A stretch of DNA of 64,000 nt from Hybos culiciformis (Eukaryota; Arthropoda; Insecta; Diptera; Hybotidae), in contig OZ023275.1 in NCBI GenBank assembly GCA_964007475.1, positions 9,837,829-9,901,828 of the forward strand, written 5' to 3'. Positions 1 through 13,557 of this stretch are shown here, piece by piece. Within the stretch, counting starts at the first letter, position 1. Each line of letters starts with the position of its first letter. The notes beneath the pieces are model-generated. The model searched no databases and was not told the DNA's origin. It worked only from the letters and a program-made list of their open reading frames with translations. The position numbers and the translations under genes were made by a program.

Positions 1-309
1 TTAAGATTTTAGAATAAAAGTAGGTCACTTTTCGATATTATGTTTAACTTTTATTATTACACTTTAGCTATTCATTTTAATTGGTCTATTAAAGACTACA
101 TGACAACAGACATTCTATTGAACCCGTATTCTTATAAAATATGTACTTATAGAATGGATGGAAGTTAATTTTTTATTAATTTTTCTGAAAATTCATACCG
201 ATATATTATATCAAAAAAAAAATTAAACAAAAATTACAAGTACCTGAACTTGAAGTTGATTAAATTTTGTTTTTTACACAAAAAGACTACAATTTCCTCT
301 TGAATAATT

Positions 310-460
310 CCTACATATGTGACTTCATGTGTGATGTGACTTCCTACATGTGTGATGTTACTTCCTTCCCAGGAATGAGAATGAAGTAAATGACTAAATA
401 CTGAATCGATACTAAGTACTGAATCGATAACCATACTAAGTACTGAATGTGAATACTTAG
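310..460 (+). repeat. Two adjacent short tandem repeats
   Basis: At 328-368 a 21-bp unit beginning ATGTGTGATGT occurs twice, with a partial copy upstream. At 399-460 the unit TACTGAATCGATACTAAG occurs three times with small changes and one 6-bp insertion (399-416, 417-440, 441-460). A short minus-strand ORF across this block is a by-product of the repeat. Confidence 0.8.
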
Positions 461-2997
461 AAGAAAAATTGTCTCAAATATGAAACGATGTTAATTTTAT
501 TTTGAAAAACTTATTTGATCACATATTTTGCTTTGGAAACTATTTTTTAATAATCAGAATCCATATTAAAATTATATTTAGTATTATTATTATTATGGAA
601 TTTTGGTTTTTTAAATTTTTTACATGAATAAATAAGTTTTTTTTATTTTACATGATGTATAATTGTATGTAAAATACAATTTTTTTTTTGTAGAAATTGA
701 TACCTCTGATTTTCGAAAGATAACAGATCATCGTACCATAACGGTTTAGAAAGGAAATGAATTTAAATTAATTTGAACAACAATTTTAAATTCGTTTTTT
801 ATTTTATTTTTTTTTTATTAAATATGCATATCTTTATAATAGCTTTTATTAACATAATTCAAAGATGATAAGAAAATTTTCAATAAAATATTGAGAATGT
901 ATATTCAATAAGTTAATCGTCATTACATTAAATAACGTGTGATTTTAAAATTATGAATTTTATTTAGTATATATCGAATAAAAATTTTAATTGATTAGAT
1001 GATTTCATTGTTTCAGTCGTCGTAATATAAACTTTATGGTTTCTCTTGTGATTACTGGGAAATTTTAATTTATGTGGTTTGAGATAGAATAGATATTTGC
1101 ATTCAATAAAATGTAATTTTTATGGAGTTTCCATATTGTTGAAAACCAATATTTTACGGAAGTGCAATTATTCTGTAATTATAAATAGAAATAATTTTAG
1201 TTTATTGTTAAAATTATTGAAGGCTAAGTTCAATTAACAGAAATGATATAAGAATTCTTATTAACCTATTGAACTAAAATTGAAGTCTAACCTTTTTAAT
1301 TGTAGTTGTTTCTAAGGCTCTGTATAATATCTGATTGATAATTTTTATTCAGGTTAACCTATGTTTGAGAAATTAATAATGAAGAAGGAAATATGAGATC
1401 GATTTCATTATTCAAATTAAAAAACTTTAGCAAATTCATTAAACGTGTTTTTATTTATTTTTTTTTTGGGAAGTGTTAAAATAAAATTTAATAAAATTAA
1501 ATGCAGTCAAAAAATTATACAGCGGAAATGTTCACTTTTATCGCCTCTTTTTTTTTTGTTGTTTTTTATTTTTTGTACATATTTTGTTTTTTTTTTTTGT
1601 TTTTTAAATCAAAACATTTTGAAGTTTTCATAAACAAATTTTTTATTTTTTATTGAAATAAAAAGTTTGAGGGAAACAGCATATTGTTGCACTTGGTGTT
1701 TAATTCATTAAAAATAATGTTCAAAAAAAAATTATGCCTTAAATTAAATTTAGAAAAAAAGTGGCTAATTTTTTCTCTCTCTACATTCACAAAGCTAAAC
1801 AGGAAGTTCAGTTATATTGCATTATTTATATAAATACTTTTTTTCTTATGAAATAATTTAATTAATTATTGTCCATGGTGTTTTTTTTTTTTTTAGATAA
1901 ACACAAATTCTAGTTTTGTTCTTTAATATGATAAAGTTGAAATTCTTGAATTAAGTATAATTTCTTTAAGGCAAATCATATACAAAGTTGTTCACAAGCT
2001 TGCTTATGGTCGAGTTACAATAAAATTACAAGGTCAGATAAGGATAGTTTCATTATTCTATGGCTTGACGAATTAGTTAGCAGCAGTCAAGCTCCACTGA
2101 CCTTTTTGTACCTTTTTTTATCCACACTCGATTAAAGGATAAATCTGATCTCAATGTTTGTTTATTAGAAACATAAATTGATTATATGAAAAACAAATGT
2201 ATATCCTCTGGTTTAAATATTTTATACATATTTATTCTATTATGCATATCGTATAAAATATAAATTCCTGAAAATCATTAAAAATCATTAAACTTTTTTT
2301 TTATAAATGTTTTGTTTATTGATAAAATTTTATCGCAAAAAAGTATTGACATACATAAATATTATTTGTATTGAGAAAAAGATAAATAAAAAGACAAAAC
2401 ACTATTTGAAATTATCTTTGACAAAATATTTAATAGGCGTCTTCTTTAAAAATAAAAATAAATAAAAACAAATTCAAAAACCGAAAGACAATGAAATATA
2501 TTAAATTTCTTGTCATTAAAAAGATATATTAAAAAAAAAAAAACAAATTAAAAAAACTAGAAAATCAATATTCTGTATACGCTTTCATTGATAAATTCAT
2601 AACTTGTGGATATAATGTAACAACCTCGATAATAAAACATTAAAAACAATATAGAAAATTCTTTTCTTTTTTTTTGACATTTAAATATTTGAAATCTGTT
2701 TTGAATTTTTATCAAATAACTATTTTATATTTTTATACTTAATAAGAGGGAGGTGACAACGAAGCGCTAGTTTGACATACTAGCAATAAAAAATGAAATA
2801 TAGAGATAATCTTCCTTTGTCCAATATTAAGTTTTATTTATTTTGCTAGAACTTTTAAAGCTTTAGCTTTAATTTTCTTTAATAGCTTCTTTTTGTCATA
2901 AACTTACTTACATAAGAAAATCTTAAAATTAAGGAATTTTAGTGTGGGTAAGACATATAAATTATAATATTTTATTATTAAAAGCAAAAAAAAAGAA
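461..2997. other. AT-rich non-coding DNA, probably raskol intron or upstream
   Basis: No coding signal on either strand; the short ORFs are T-rich and low in complexity. A less AT-biased patch at 2030-2160 holds no recognisable element. Confidence 0.6.
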
Positions 2998-3045
2998 GGA
3001 TTTATTCCTGGATTTATTCCCGGATTTATTTCTGGATTTAATAAA
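2998..3045 (+). repeat. 12-bp tandem repeat, four copies
   Basis: GGATTTATTCCT, GGATTTATTCCC, GGATTTATTTCT and GGATTTAATAAA follow one another exactly in register. Confidence 0.85.
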
Positions 3046-4289
3046 CATCAAACGATATAGGGTATAATTATTATTTTTATTTTTATCATTAAGTATTGTT
3101 TTCTATTTTGATAATTATATTTGATGTGATTTAATAAAATTGATATGGATTGATACTTAAAGACTGGAATTAAATTAGGGTCATAAAATGTCATGAAAAA
3201 TTTCTTTTTTGTTTTGTTTTAATACGGGTTAGGTATACACATAAATATTTACTTAATTTTTCTCAGAATTTTATTGTAAATTAATACAAAAAAAAATTTA
3301 CTACTAATCTGAAATGGCAAATAAAATATAACAATTCAATATTTACTTTATAAAATACTTAATAAAATTATTAATAAAATTCTAAATTAGTTAAACCACC
3401 TGTCATGAACGTCACGTTTCAGTGTTCATTGGCATTTTTTTTTTCTTGCTTACTTTTAATTCTGAAAACTAAATTTTATACCTGCATGATTATAAATTTG
3501 TATTTTGTTTTACGAAAAAAAAAAAAAGAATATATTATTATTGAATTGAAATATATTTTTGCCTGAGCCTAAAATTTTTAGAATAATGCTTCTAAGGCCA
3601 AAACCAAAAAAAAAAAAAAATATGGCGTCAATCATAATAATCATTAACTTTATATAATGAAAGAAAATGATATTCTCGGTGTGTGGTCTTTTTATATGTT
3701 TTTTTTTTTCTCGATATAAATTTTTACAAGGTGCTTAAATAAAAATATAGATATTTTTAAAATTCAAATTTTATTGGAACTAATTTTAAATTTCACAAAT
3801 TTTCCCTATAAATATACTAGGTTTTAATTAATGTAAATATGTCTAAATCTTCTTTTAGAATTAACTTACAAATTTAGAAAATAAATGTATAATTTATTAT
3901 AAATTGGCACACAATGACAATCCTTAAAAATGTTATTTCACCTTTATTGAAACACAAATTCATAAATTATTATAATATTATAAATATAAACATATGTGTT
4001 TATAACTTAATTCTACCTATTTTTATGACCTTATTAATAATATTTAACTAAGTCCTCTTCCTGCAACATTTCTTCTAGTGTCAAACTTACGTAACTTTTG
4101 AATAAGGATCTCAACTTTTCATTATCATACATTAATTTTATTTGAAAAATGGTTCTAAGATTTCCTTAATTTCCTTAATTTGGGAATACATTGATATATA
4201 TATTCAGTACTTAATGAAAATCCTGTATATTATTTTGATATTTTAGCAAATCGAGTTATTTGGATTTATGAAGAATCAAATTTTACCAA

Positions 4290-4554
4290 ATATATCTGTG
4301 GCCACATGACATAACCGCTTAAGTCGAGTTAGGCGGTTATGATTTTATTATTTTCAAGTTTTGGTCATATGATTCTACGCCTCATATTTGGCTTTTAAAA
4401 ACTTAAAATGGTTTTAAAATTCTATAATCTTCTCAAATTAGGTTCCATTTATCTTAATTATTCGATTTCAGGAAAGGATTTTAAACTTTAAACTGCTCCC
4501 CTCAAAAGTAGTAAAATCGACTTAGGCGATTATGTCATGTGGCAACAGATATAT
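4290..4554. mobile_element. Short inverted-repeat element (265 bp) with CATAACCGC hairpin
   Basis: The 38-bp ends at 4290-4327 and 4517-4554 are inverted copies with three mismatches; both contain GCCACATGACATAA followed by a CGC and TAAGTCGA. Inside the left end, CATAACCGC (4310-4318) is answered by GCGGTTATG (4333-4341), forming a second small hairpin. There is no coding capacity, so this is a MITE or foldback type. The terminal motif CATGACATAACCGC is shared with the 532-bp element at 61542-62073, so they probably belong to one family. I could not identify a target-site duplication; the flanks are simple TA-rich DNA. Confidence 0.75.
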
Positions 4555-7500
4555 ACCCTGTCCTTTTTCTAATTTCGAATTAAAATTTTGTGTACTTTTC
4601 GCTATATTAAGAATTTATTCATATGTAAAAAAAAAAACTATTTTTGAATCCGCAGGATATCTTATATCGTGTTATTTCTTTTGAATAATTTTTTTTTTTT
4701 CAAATTGACATATTTTATTAATGATATTTTAATTGTTTCCAATTCAAAAAATTTTTTAAATTGCCATATTTAAATCAAACTCTTTTAATCAGACCCTCTT
4801 AATGAATTAATTTTATATGTTATATGGGATAATTATAAATATAAAAAATAAAACTGATAAGAGAGACCTATAACCACATTGAATTTTATATTCAAATTTA
4901 TTTTGACATTTTTTTTTTTGTTTTTCATCACTGAATATATCGGTAGTGAAATGAACTAATAAAATAAATTTCATATATCAAAGTTTTTGAATTAATAATG
5001 ACCAGATGTTTCTGGGAATTATTATTTTTTTTCCCCAATAGCATTTTTATTTCACATGAAAATGGGTTGAATTTTGATAAAAGAAAAAAAAACTCCACAG
5101 ATTCACAAAAAAAAAGAAAGACATCTGGTTTTTCTTCGTAATCAATATTATATTATTCATACTTTATTTATTTTTTGCGCATATTTTTTCTGGAATTGAC
5201 ATAATTATATCTTAAAAAAAATACTTAATTCTAACGATGATGTGTCCATAGAAAAATACAATACACTGAATAAGATCAGGATTCTAAAAAATTGAATCTT
5301 AAGATTTCGGAACAAAATATTTCCTGGTTCATTACTTTTGTAATATTTTTGAATAATATTATTAAGTTAATGTTCATTGAAGCTAATGAAAAAATAAAAA
5401 GGGTATAAAAAACAATTATTAATATAATTTTTAACTCGCTTTAATTTTCGCAATAGAAATACATATAAGTATAAACAGTACACGGTAATGGGAAAAATAT
5501 TTTTTTTTTTTTTTTTCATAATTCCTAAGGCGAATAACTGGTACGCTGCAGTTCCCTTTTTAAAATATAAATCTCACGTTTAGAGCATATGTTTTATAAA
5601 GTATTTTTTCTAATTAAACTTAGCACTTTATCTTATAAAAAAATTATATATATTTTAACAACGAAAAACTTTAAAGAGCCTGTTTCATATATAATAATGC
5701 CCTAAAAATATGTTGCGACAAAAATAAAATGTCCTTGAAGGCAAACAAAAGGTTAAATACATTTTAATTTTCCCTTTACACTTTAGGCCTTATTTTTTTT
5801 ATTATTATTATTTTATTAAATAATGGAAAATATATGTAATAATAACAACAACTTCAAAATCATATATAATAATAGTATTCCGCAATTCGCATGTTTTAAA
5901 GAAATAATATCCTATACTAAAGTGATATCATTGAATAGTTTTCAAGCCACTAAATCAACCGAAATTCTTTTATAATAAACAACATATATAATAGCTTGAC
6001 TTTCTCTAATTTGGTTCTCTTAAAATTGTATACAGAAAATCTTGAGAAAACTCGATTTCCATTGAATACCTACTATGAATAAAAAGAGGAAGGACAGTCG
6101 AATGTGCGAAAAAATTAGCTAAATATGTTATTTTGACTTTTGAGAACAAAGTGTATATAGGTATCACAAAACAGTTTGAAATATGAATAAAAAAATTAAA
6201 TAAGAAAAATACATAATATATATTTTTTTTAATACTTGTGCATATGCGTGTGATGTTAATTTAACAATCTTTTTTGCTCTGTTCTCTGTTTTTTTTTTTT
6301 ATTATTATTACTTGTTTTTATAGCGCAAAATATAATAATAAAAAAAAAATCGTTGAAATTTTACTTTAAAAAGGGAAAATATATATAAGATTGCTTAAAG
6401 AAGGATGCATGCAATGTTTTGCTTCTGGGATAAATAATAAAAAAAAAAAACAAAATCAAAAAATTTAAATAAGTTCATGTTTTCAACATTATATATTTAT
6501 TTATCATTGGAATTATTATTATTTTTTGACATTTAACCTTTAAAAATGATAATTAAGTATATAGAGGTGATAGTGTAGTAGCATCCTCAGTATTTATTTT
6601 ATCGTTAGTTATTGTGAGTATATTTATTGGTGCACGAATATCAAAGAATTGAATTTTGTTTTAGATATTGGATATCTGTATTTTCAAGTTATTTTTTTTA
6701 GATCTTGGATATTTTGGTTTAAAAACAAAAGAAAAAAAATTGATGCTAAAACTAAAATATATATGTATATAAAAATTTATAAAATTAGTGTTTATTTTGC
6801 AAATTAAAAAGAAATTAGTCGTGCCTGCTTTTTTTTTTAATATTAAATTTATTATGAATTTAATACAGCTAACAAAAGTAAGGTTTTTGCTTATAACAAA
6901 TGGAAATCGAAAAGTTTAGTTCAACTTTTTTTGTAGATATTTTTATTATGATATTAAAAAAAATTATATGGAATTTTAATCTTACTAAAACTAAATTTTT
7001 CTTTTTTATACATTATTAAAAAATCAAATTATATTTATAGGTATCTAAGATTAATAGTTGAAAAAAAATTATTTCACCATATTTCATTTAAGATCTTTTG
7101 ATAAAATTAAAAATTATTATTTTTTTTAAAGACTTTTGACTGGACTTCAGATTCTGAAACTATATTATTATATAAATATTGGTATTTTTGTTTTGCTTTG
7201 GTTCTTTTTCATAAAGGTCTGAAACTTACAGCTAAGAAGTTTGCTAAAACATCTTATAATTTTGCAATTTTTATTTTAATCTTTGCTGCTCTTTTGCTTA
7301 TTAAAAATTATTTTAAACAAAGTGACCACAACTTCTTTTTAACAACCATAGTTAATTAAATACGTATTTTTGCAACTTGTTAACTTTATATGAGGTTGTC
7401 TCTAAGTTTATAGAGGATTATGTAAATTTTGTATATTTTTTTTTATCATGATTAATTAATGACCTGTAAGTCACCTTTAATGTATGCCAAATTTAGAAAG

Positions 7501-10500
7501 TAGTTTTTTTTTTTAATAATTCAAAAAATTATTGACAAATAAATTATTTTTGGTTTCCCTTTTTATTTCCGAGACTAAAAATAAATTCCAAAATTGGGTT
7601 TCAAAAGCAAAATAAATTTTTTATTTTGTTTTCAATTTCTCTAATAAATTTTTGATTTATTTCTTTATCAAAAAGAAAACAAATTGGTTTTTAAAACGCT
7701 AAAAAAGTTTCATAAATTTATTTTTATTACTATTGTTACATTTATATGGCATAAATTTACCTATAATTTGCATTTTTGCCAGATGTACAAGAAGGTGATC
7801 TTAAATACTTATAAAAAAAGTGAATGATTAAATAATTTATTACGTTTTGGTACATAATGTTAATCATATATGATCAGTTTGAGTAAAAGGTTTAAATTTG
7901 TATTTAATAAAGAAATAAAAACTATATGAAAGAAAGAACACACTTCATATTGCTTTTTAATACTTAATTTGACTGTTTTTGAAAATAGTATATTGCGATT
8001 ATATAGTATTAATATTATTGGAACAATTCGCGCAAATAAACAAGTAAAATATATTAGTTAATTTTAAAGACCGACAACCTACTCCTTACTTATAAGTTGA
8101 ATGAAAACAAGTTAAATTTTTGTTTCAATTAATGCATACATAAATTTCGAAAACGCACAATTACATTACATTTCCTTATTTTAGCGTTTAGTATAATATT
8201 TCACAATGAAATACTCTTAGTTATTTACATTGCATTTTAATAGATTTTATGGTAAATGGATCACGCATAATATTTTATTTGAAAGAAAAAATATAAATGC
8301 CTTTAACTGAATCGATTTCATTTAAAAGAGATTTCTTAAAAAAAATGATAATAATAATAACAAAATTCCTCTGGTAAACTGCTTTTATATATATATCAAA
8401 AATGTTAATTTTAACACCTTTTAGGCAAGATATGTATGAAGATTAAATTACATTTTGTTGTTTCCATACAGCAAAGTAAATTTGAAAGTCACGATTTTGT
8501 CACAATTTATATAAGGTTAGGTGTATATGATTTTGAAATTATCTTTTTTTTATTTAAAAATTTTATATCTGTAAAAAAAAAATTGTAAAACGAGCGAATA
8601 TATTTTGAAATTGCACTCATTGAAAATAAATTATAACTTAAATTAGATACAAAGGTTCATTTATGTTTGCTTCTCTCTATAACAAATATTATATCTGTAC
8701 AAATTATTATAGTTATCATCCAAAGGGTTTAAAAAAATATATACATTAGACCAGATACTATATTATGAATAAATTTTTCAATTTGAATTTTTAAACAATT
8801 TCACACCTTTAAACGTTTTACAAAACATAATCCTGAAGGTGTAAAACTAATGAAGGTGGCAAATTAAGTAGTAACCGTATTCTTAGTTTTATAAACCATT
8901 GTGAATACCTATAATACATATTATTATTATATTTTTGAAATAAATTATTACATAATGATGTTAATTTGAAATAATAATTTAAATTTTTGTAATTTTGACA
9001 TTTTTAACTAACGTTTTGAATAAATGAAATGAATAAATGAAATGAATAAATGAAATGAAATGGAAAATTAAAAAGAAAATTTATTATTCTGCATGCCATA
9101 AAAATTTTTGAAATTTTTATTTTTTCAAGGATATGTGAAATAAGCATATCGTATGTCTAAAAAATGATATCCATTGCGATTGAAATAAGTGGTCATGCAA
9201 TTACCTTGATTAAGTGATATAATAACGCCATGCTATCACTGAATTTATTTATTTATAATTCATACATGTTTTAAGTTCACTTACAATTTTCCTTCGCTAA
9301 AATAGATGAGACAAATTCTTGCAAATCCTATTAGGTTTCATCGAATAATATTATATTTCTAGGAATACTAACCGCAACATATTTTTAATAATGCGAATAA
9401 TTTAATTAAAATAATTTCTATAGTCACATGTTTAATAAAAAGGTATACCTACTAATTTACACTTTTTTTTATATCTTTTCAGGTAAATTTATGTTATTTT
9501 TTTTTTTGGAATATTAACCAGAGTTATGAACACATCAAGGTTTGAATATTTTTTGTTTAATTTCGAGCGAAAAAAAAATATTATATAGAGCAAATTTAAT
9601 AAATTTATGTATTGTGAACTGAGAGCCAAATAATGACGTTTTTAAAACTCAAAATATAAAAAAAAAAATATTTACTGATAAAAGTCTTAATAATAATAAA
9701 TACATATTAAGTATGTATTTTTGTACAGTATTATCTTAAAACCTATAATAATATAGAATAAATTTATTATTATTTAACAAAACATTCTATAATCATATGC
9801 TTAAGAATTAGAATCGTGATTTTATTATGTTTCATCAGTAGTTCAATAAATTTTTTTTGTACAAAAAATAAACTTAAAAAACAAAGAAAATAGAATAATT
9901 GAACATAATAATATATTTTCTACAAAAATTTCCCTAAATTATTCTACATAAAGATTATAATTTTGATTTCAATTTGTAATTGATTTTGATTACATATAAT
10001 TTGGTTTAATATTTGGCGGCAGTGTAAAAAGTGATTTAACTGGCTGCCTGATAAAATGATCTTTGATTATAGCAACAGGTTTAAGCATAATGTTCGTTTT
10101 ATGTACGTAGATAGTATTACATACAATTTTACACGTCATCAGAATTTATTTAATATTTTAATAATAAAATTATGACGATTTTATATTGTTAAATATAATT
10201 TCATTTCAATTCATATGATTACATGTAAAATTTAAAGTGCTTTTAAAGTACTTATGTAGATACGAATTTTTATGTTCTTATATCTGAAATCAATTTTTAA
10301 TTTAAAATTGACAATTAAACAAAATTAAAATTATGCGCATATTAAAATGATTATTATTTATATGTAAAAATTTATATTCAATTATATAAAATTACATTCT
10401 CATCAATTAAAAAAATATTATACGATATATAATTATTTGTTACTTTGGCAAAATTATACGAACAAAAAATGATTATTTTTCTATCACGAACGATTTCACT

Positions 10501-10854
10501 CAATTTTATTTATATAGCAGCAATTGCAAAAATATAAAATGCAAAATAAAATTGAATTTTTTTTTTTACATAAATTATATGATTTTCTAGATTTTATGAC
10601 AACAAAATTTTCAATTAAAATTCTTTATGCGCTTTCAAGCATTCAAAACATCTGTGTATATGTGTGTGTTTTTTTTTTGGATAAATATAAATTTCATATA
10701 ATATACCAACTCAATAAAATAATTTGTTTTAAATGTATATAGAAATTTTAATTAGAAAGTTAAGTAGGTTATTAATGTATGTCTTTTTATTTCAAATTAA
10801 CATGATTTTTTGCATAAAGTAACTCGTACTTATAAATCCCGCATTTCTCACGAT
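4555..10854. other. AT-rich non-coding DNA, probably intronic
   Basis: No exon-like stretch seen. It contains many homopolymers, a 13-bp tandem repeat at 9018-9056, and a 9-bp inverted pair ACCAGATGT (5001) and ACATCTGGT (5121). An ORF at 10524-10742 has no protein-like composition. Confidence 0.6.
9018..9056 (+). repeat. 13-bp tandem repeat, three exact copies
   Basis: GAATAAATGAAAT is repeated three times without change, followed by a partial copy. Confidence 0.9.
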
Positions 10855-11290
10855 ATTAGCTAGCCACCCACTAACACTTTTTTTTAAACGCCAGATGACA
10901 CGCCACGCTTTTTACTGCATTTTTCTGTTGGTGTATGATGAACATGACGCGCCATTTTTTCTAACACTCAACCTGCCACTCAAATTGACACTTTTTCACG
11001 TTAGTCCACACACTAACAAAATTCAAACTGAACGGAAAACGTCATTTGGATTGTCGTTTGGAATTAAAAAATTTTAGACACTCCACACGACATTCCAAAA
11101 AAGAACAATTTGTTAGGCTTATAGAAGCTTCTTAACTGGCGTTCAACCTTCCACTTTTTTCAGCGTTTTAACTGTGTAGTGTGTGTGTGCAAAGAGCTTT
11201 TGTTGAAATGCCACTTAAACTGACAGCTTTTTTGGAAGAAAAACCGTGAGTTTTTTTCATGAAAAAAGTGTTAGTGGGTGGCTAGCTAAT
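10855..11290. mobile_element. MITE with 29-bp perfect terminal inverted repeats
   Basis: The ends at 10855-10883 and 11262-11290 are perfect inverted copies (outer part ATTAGCTAGCCACCCACTAA, then CACTTTTTT). The 436-bp body is less AT-rich than its surroundings and contains several looser copies of the CTAACACT/CACTAACA motif (10960, 11010). The 60-codon ORF inside is not transposase-like. Because the outer edge contains the palindrome GCTAGC, the target duplication (TA, TTA or longer) cannot be fixed, so the superfamily is undecided. Confidence 0.85.
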
Positions 11291-12174
11291 CAGTCGATTT
11301 CTATATTCTCCAACTATCAACACGACATTCGAAAATGGATCTTTTTCCAATCTACTTATTCTATTACAACTTCTATTTTTATTTGCTCTTTTAATACAGA
11401 AACGACGAAAACTTAAAAAAGATAATGGAGCTGAGACTTTCATTCATACTTGTGAATGAATGAAAAATAAACATTAGGCTAAATATTACTTCGGAAAATA
11501 TTATAACTAACCACTTTCAATCATTTGCATATAATATTGAAACATTTTGTAAGCTAACAACCAGAAGATGCATTTTTGTTTTTGCATAACAATAAAAACG
11601 ATCATAAGTTAAAATTTAAGTTGTGTGCACTTTGTTGTCACAGACAATAATTTCTATATTATTATTTTTTTTAACTTGTTATTTTATTTTTCTTTTAATG
11701 AATAAAAAATAATAAAATAATCTGTTATGTAAATAATAAGGGCTTGGCTTGTTTAGATATAGAAAAGCTATGGTGTTTAAAATTGCTTATGACGTAAAAG
11801 ATAAAATATTTAATATTACTACTATTATTATATATTTTATATTTATTTAATGCAAAATCATTTTATAATTTTCATTGTTTGTTTTTTTTTTTTTGGTTTT
11901 TAACTATTTTTAAGATATAATTATCATAAAAAAAAAAAAAAATGGATTGATAAAATTTTGCATGCATTTTGATTAAATATTTTCTGCATTATGTTTCTTA
12001 ATTTTCGAACACTAAAAGCGTGGGTTACTTGAATAATACAGAAGTCCAATGTGCAAGAGTTAAGACTTGGTTACAAAGAAAATCATATAAAGCATATATT
12101 TGAAATGATTTGACTATATGATTGAAAGTAATGAATAATAAACAAACTTTGAAACATGTTGACTAAAATATAAG

Positions 12175-12349
12175 AATAAATATGTCGGTCAAAAACAAGT
12201 CTCATTAACATCTTCTTTAATGATGATGGATAATTGAAAATTAGTCAGATTTATAATTAGCAATTAACATTATACTGATGACTATTTGTCAATTATCCAT
12301 TACCAATTAGCAAATTTAAGCATCTTTTTTTATGACCGACACATTTATT
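12175..12349. mobile_element. Small hairpin (foldback) element, about 175 bp
   Basis: The ends AATAAATATGTCGGTCAAAA (12175) and the complement of TTTTATGACCGACACATTTATT (right side, to 12349) match with two mismatches. Further in, ATGGATAATTG (12228) followed by AGTCA is mirrored by TGACTATT and CAATTATCCAT (12280-12301). The two arms nearly meet, so the sequence can fold into one long imperfect stem. No clear target duplication. Confidence 0.6.
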
Positions 12350-13347
12350 GAGAAAAAGTAATTGCAAAAAGTTGTTTTTTTACTTTTTTTTTTTTTTGTG
12401 TTACACCATAAATTTTCATTAAATTTTGATAAAAATAAGCAATTCACCGATTTTATTTATTTCCTTTATAAAATTATTTTTTTTTAAATCTTATCATTAT
12501 TAAGCTTATAATTTATAATTCTTCGTGATATAAAAAAAATAAAATTCAACAGAAATAATACGTATTAGAAATATATATATTTTTTCCCTATACGATAATT
12601 ATGACGGAACTATTAATCAAAAAAATAAAATTATAATTAAATTTTAATTTTTTTTTAATTTTATGATCAGATAATTTATTAAAATCAAAAAAAGTAATAA
12701 AACAATTAATAATGCAATAATAGTGTTAATTTTTAGGAATTTTATACAAAGTAATTATATCTAAGCCTACATACATATATAGAAAACTAATTTAACTGGC
12801 AATAAATCACAAGAAAAAATCATGCTGCTTTTTTCAAATTTATGTTAGTAAGTAAAAAAATTATTAACAATGGGTCAAAAAACCGCATAAGAACCTTATC
12901 ACGATGAAATGGTATGCCGCCTTTAGTATACTTACTTAGATATTTTTGTTTTACTGTGTCGGTTTACTTGAAACACAACATTGAAACCAGACTGAAAAAG
13001 AAGTTTTTTGTTTTTTTCATTTCCATATACGAAATCCGGTCTATTTTCATTTTTTGTAAATTTATCGAGTTAAAAAATATATAAATGCACATAATTATAT
13101 TATTATGTTTCTCATTATCAGTAAAATGTAATAATTTTATTTTAAATATATATATTTTTTAACTTAATCCTAACGATATTTTATCATAAAATACACAAAA
13201 TAAACCACAACAAAAAAAAAAAGAAAATAATTGATAAAGAATTTAGTTAATTTTATAAAAAAAGTATTACTTAATAATTGTATCTGTATTCTTGCTTAGA
13301 CACAGCTGATATTTGATTCTTATAGCAGAACATTGTACTATGTATAC

Positions 13348-13557
13348 TTAAATGTTGCACTCATTCTTTTTATAACAATCTCTATATAATAATGCTTCGA
13401 ATATTAATTGGATGAACTCCCATTTCAATGTTTGTAAGGCTTTTTTTTTTAGAGTATCAACATTTTCGTGTGCTTCAACGTCTTCCGAATGTAATCCAAG
13501 AAGATAAAAACTATATATCACAAATTTTTTAACATGTTTTGTAAATATACCTAACAT
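13348..13557 (-). pseudogene. Unidentified coding-like fragment
   Basis: The minus strand reads about 69 codons with a charged middle part (LGLHSEDVEAHENVDTL, then LKWEFIQLIFEALLYRD) that looks more protein-like than other short ORFs here. I do not recognise it. No polyA tail, donor or acceptor frames it convincingly. It may be a relic of a gene or transposon, or chance. Confidence 0.15.

Noticed and set aside
5001..5129. ACCAGATGT/ACATCTGGT inverted pair as MITE ends
   Set aside because: Only 9 matching bases and no target duplication; too weak in 64 kb of biased sequence.
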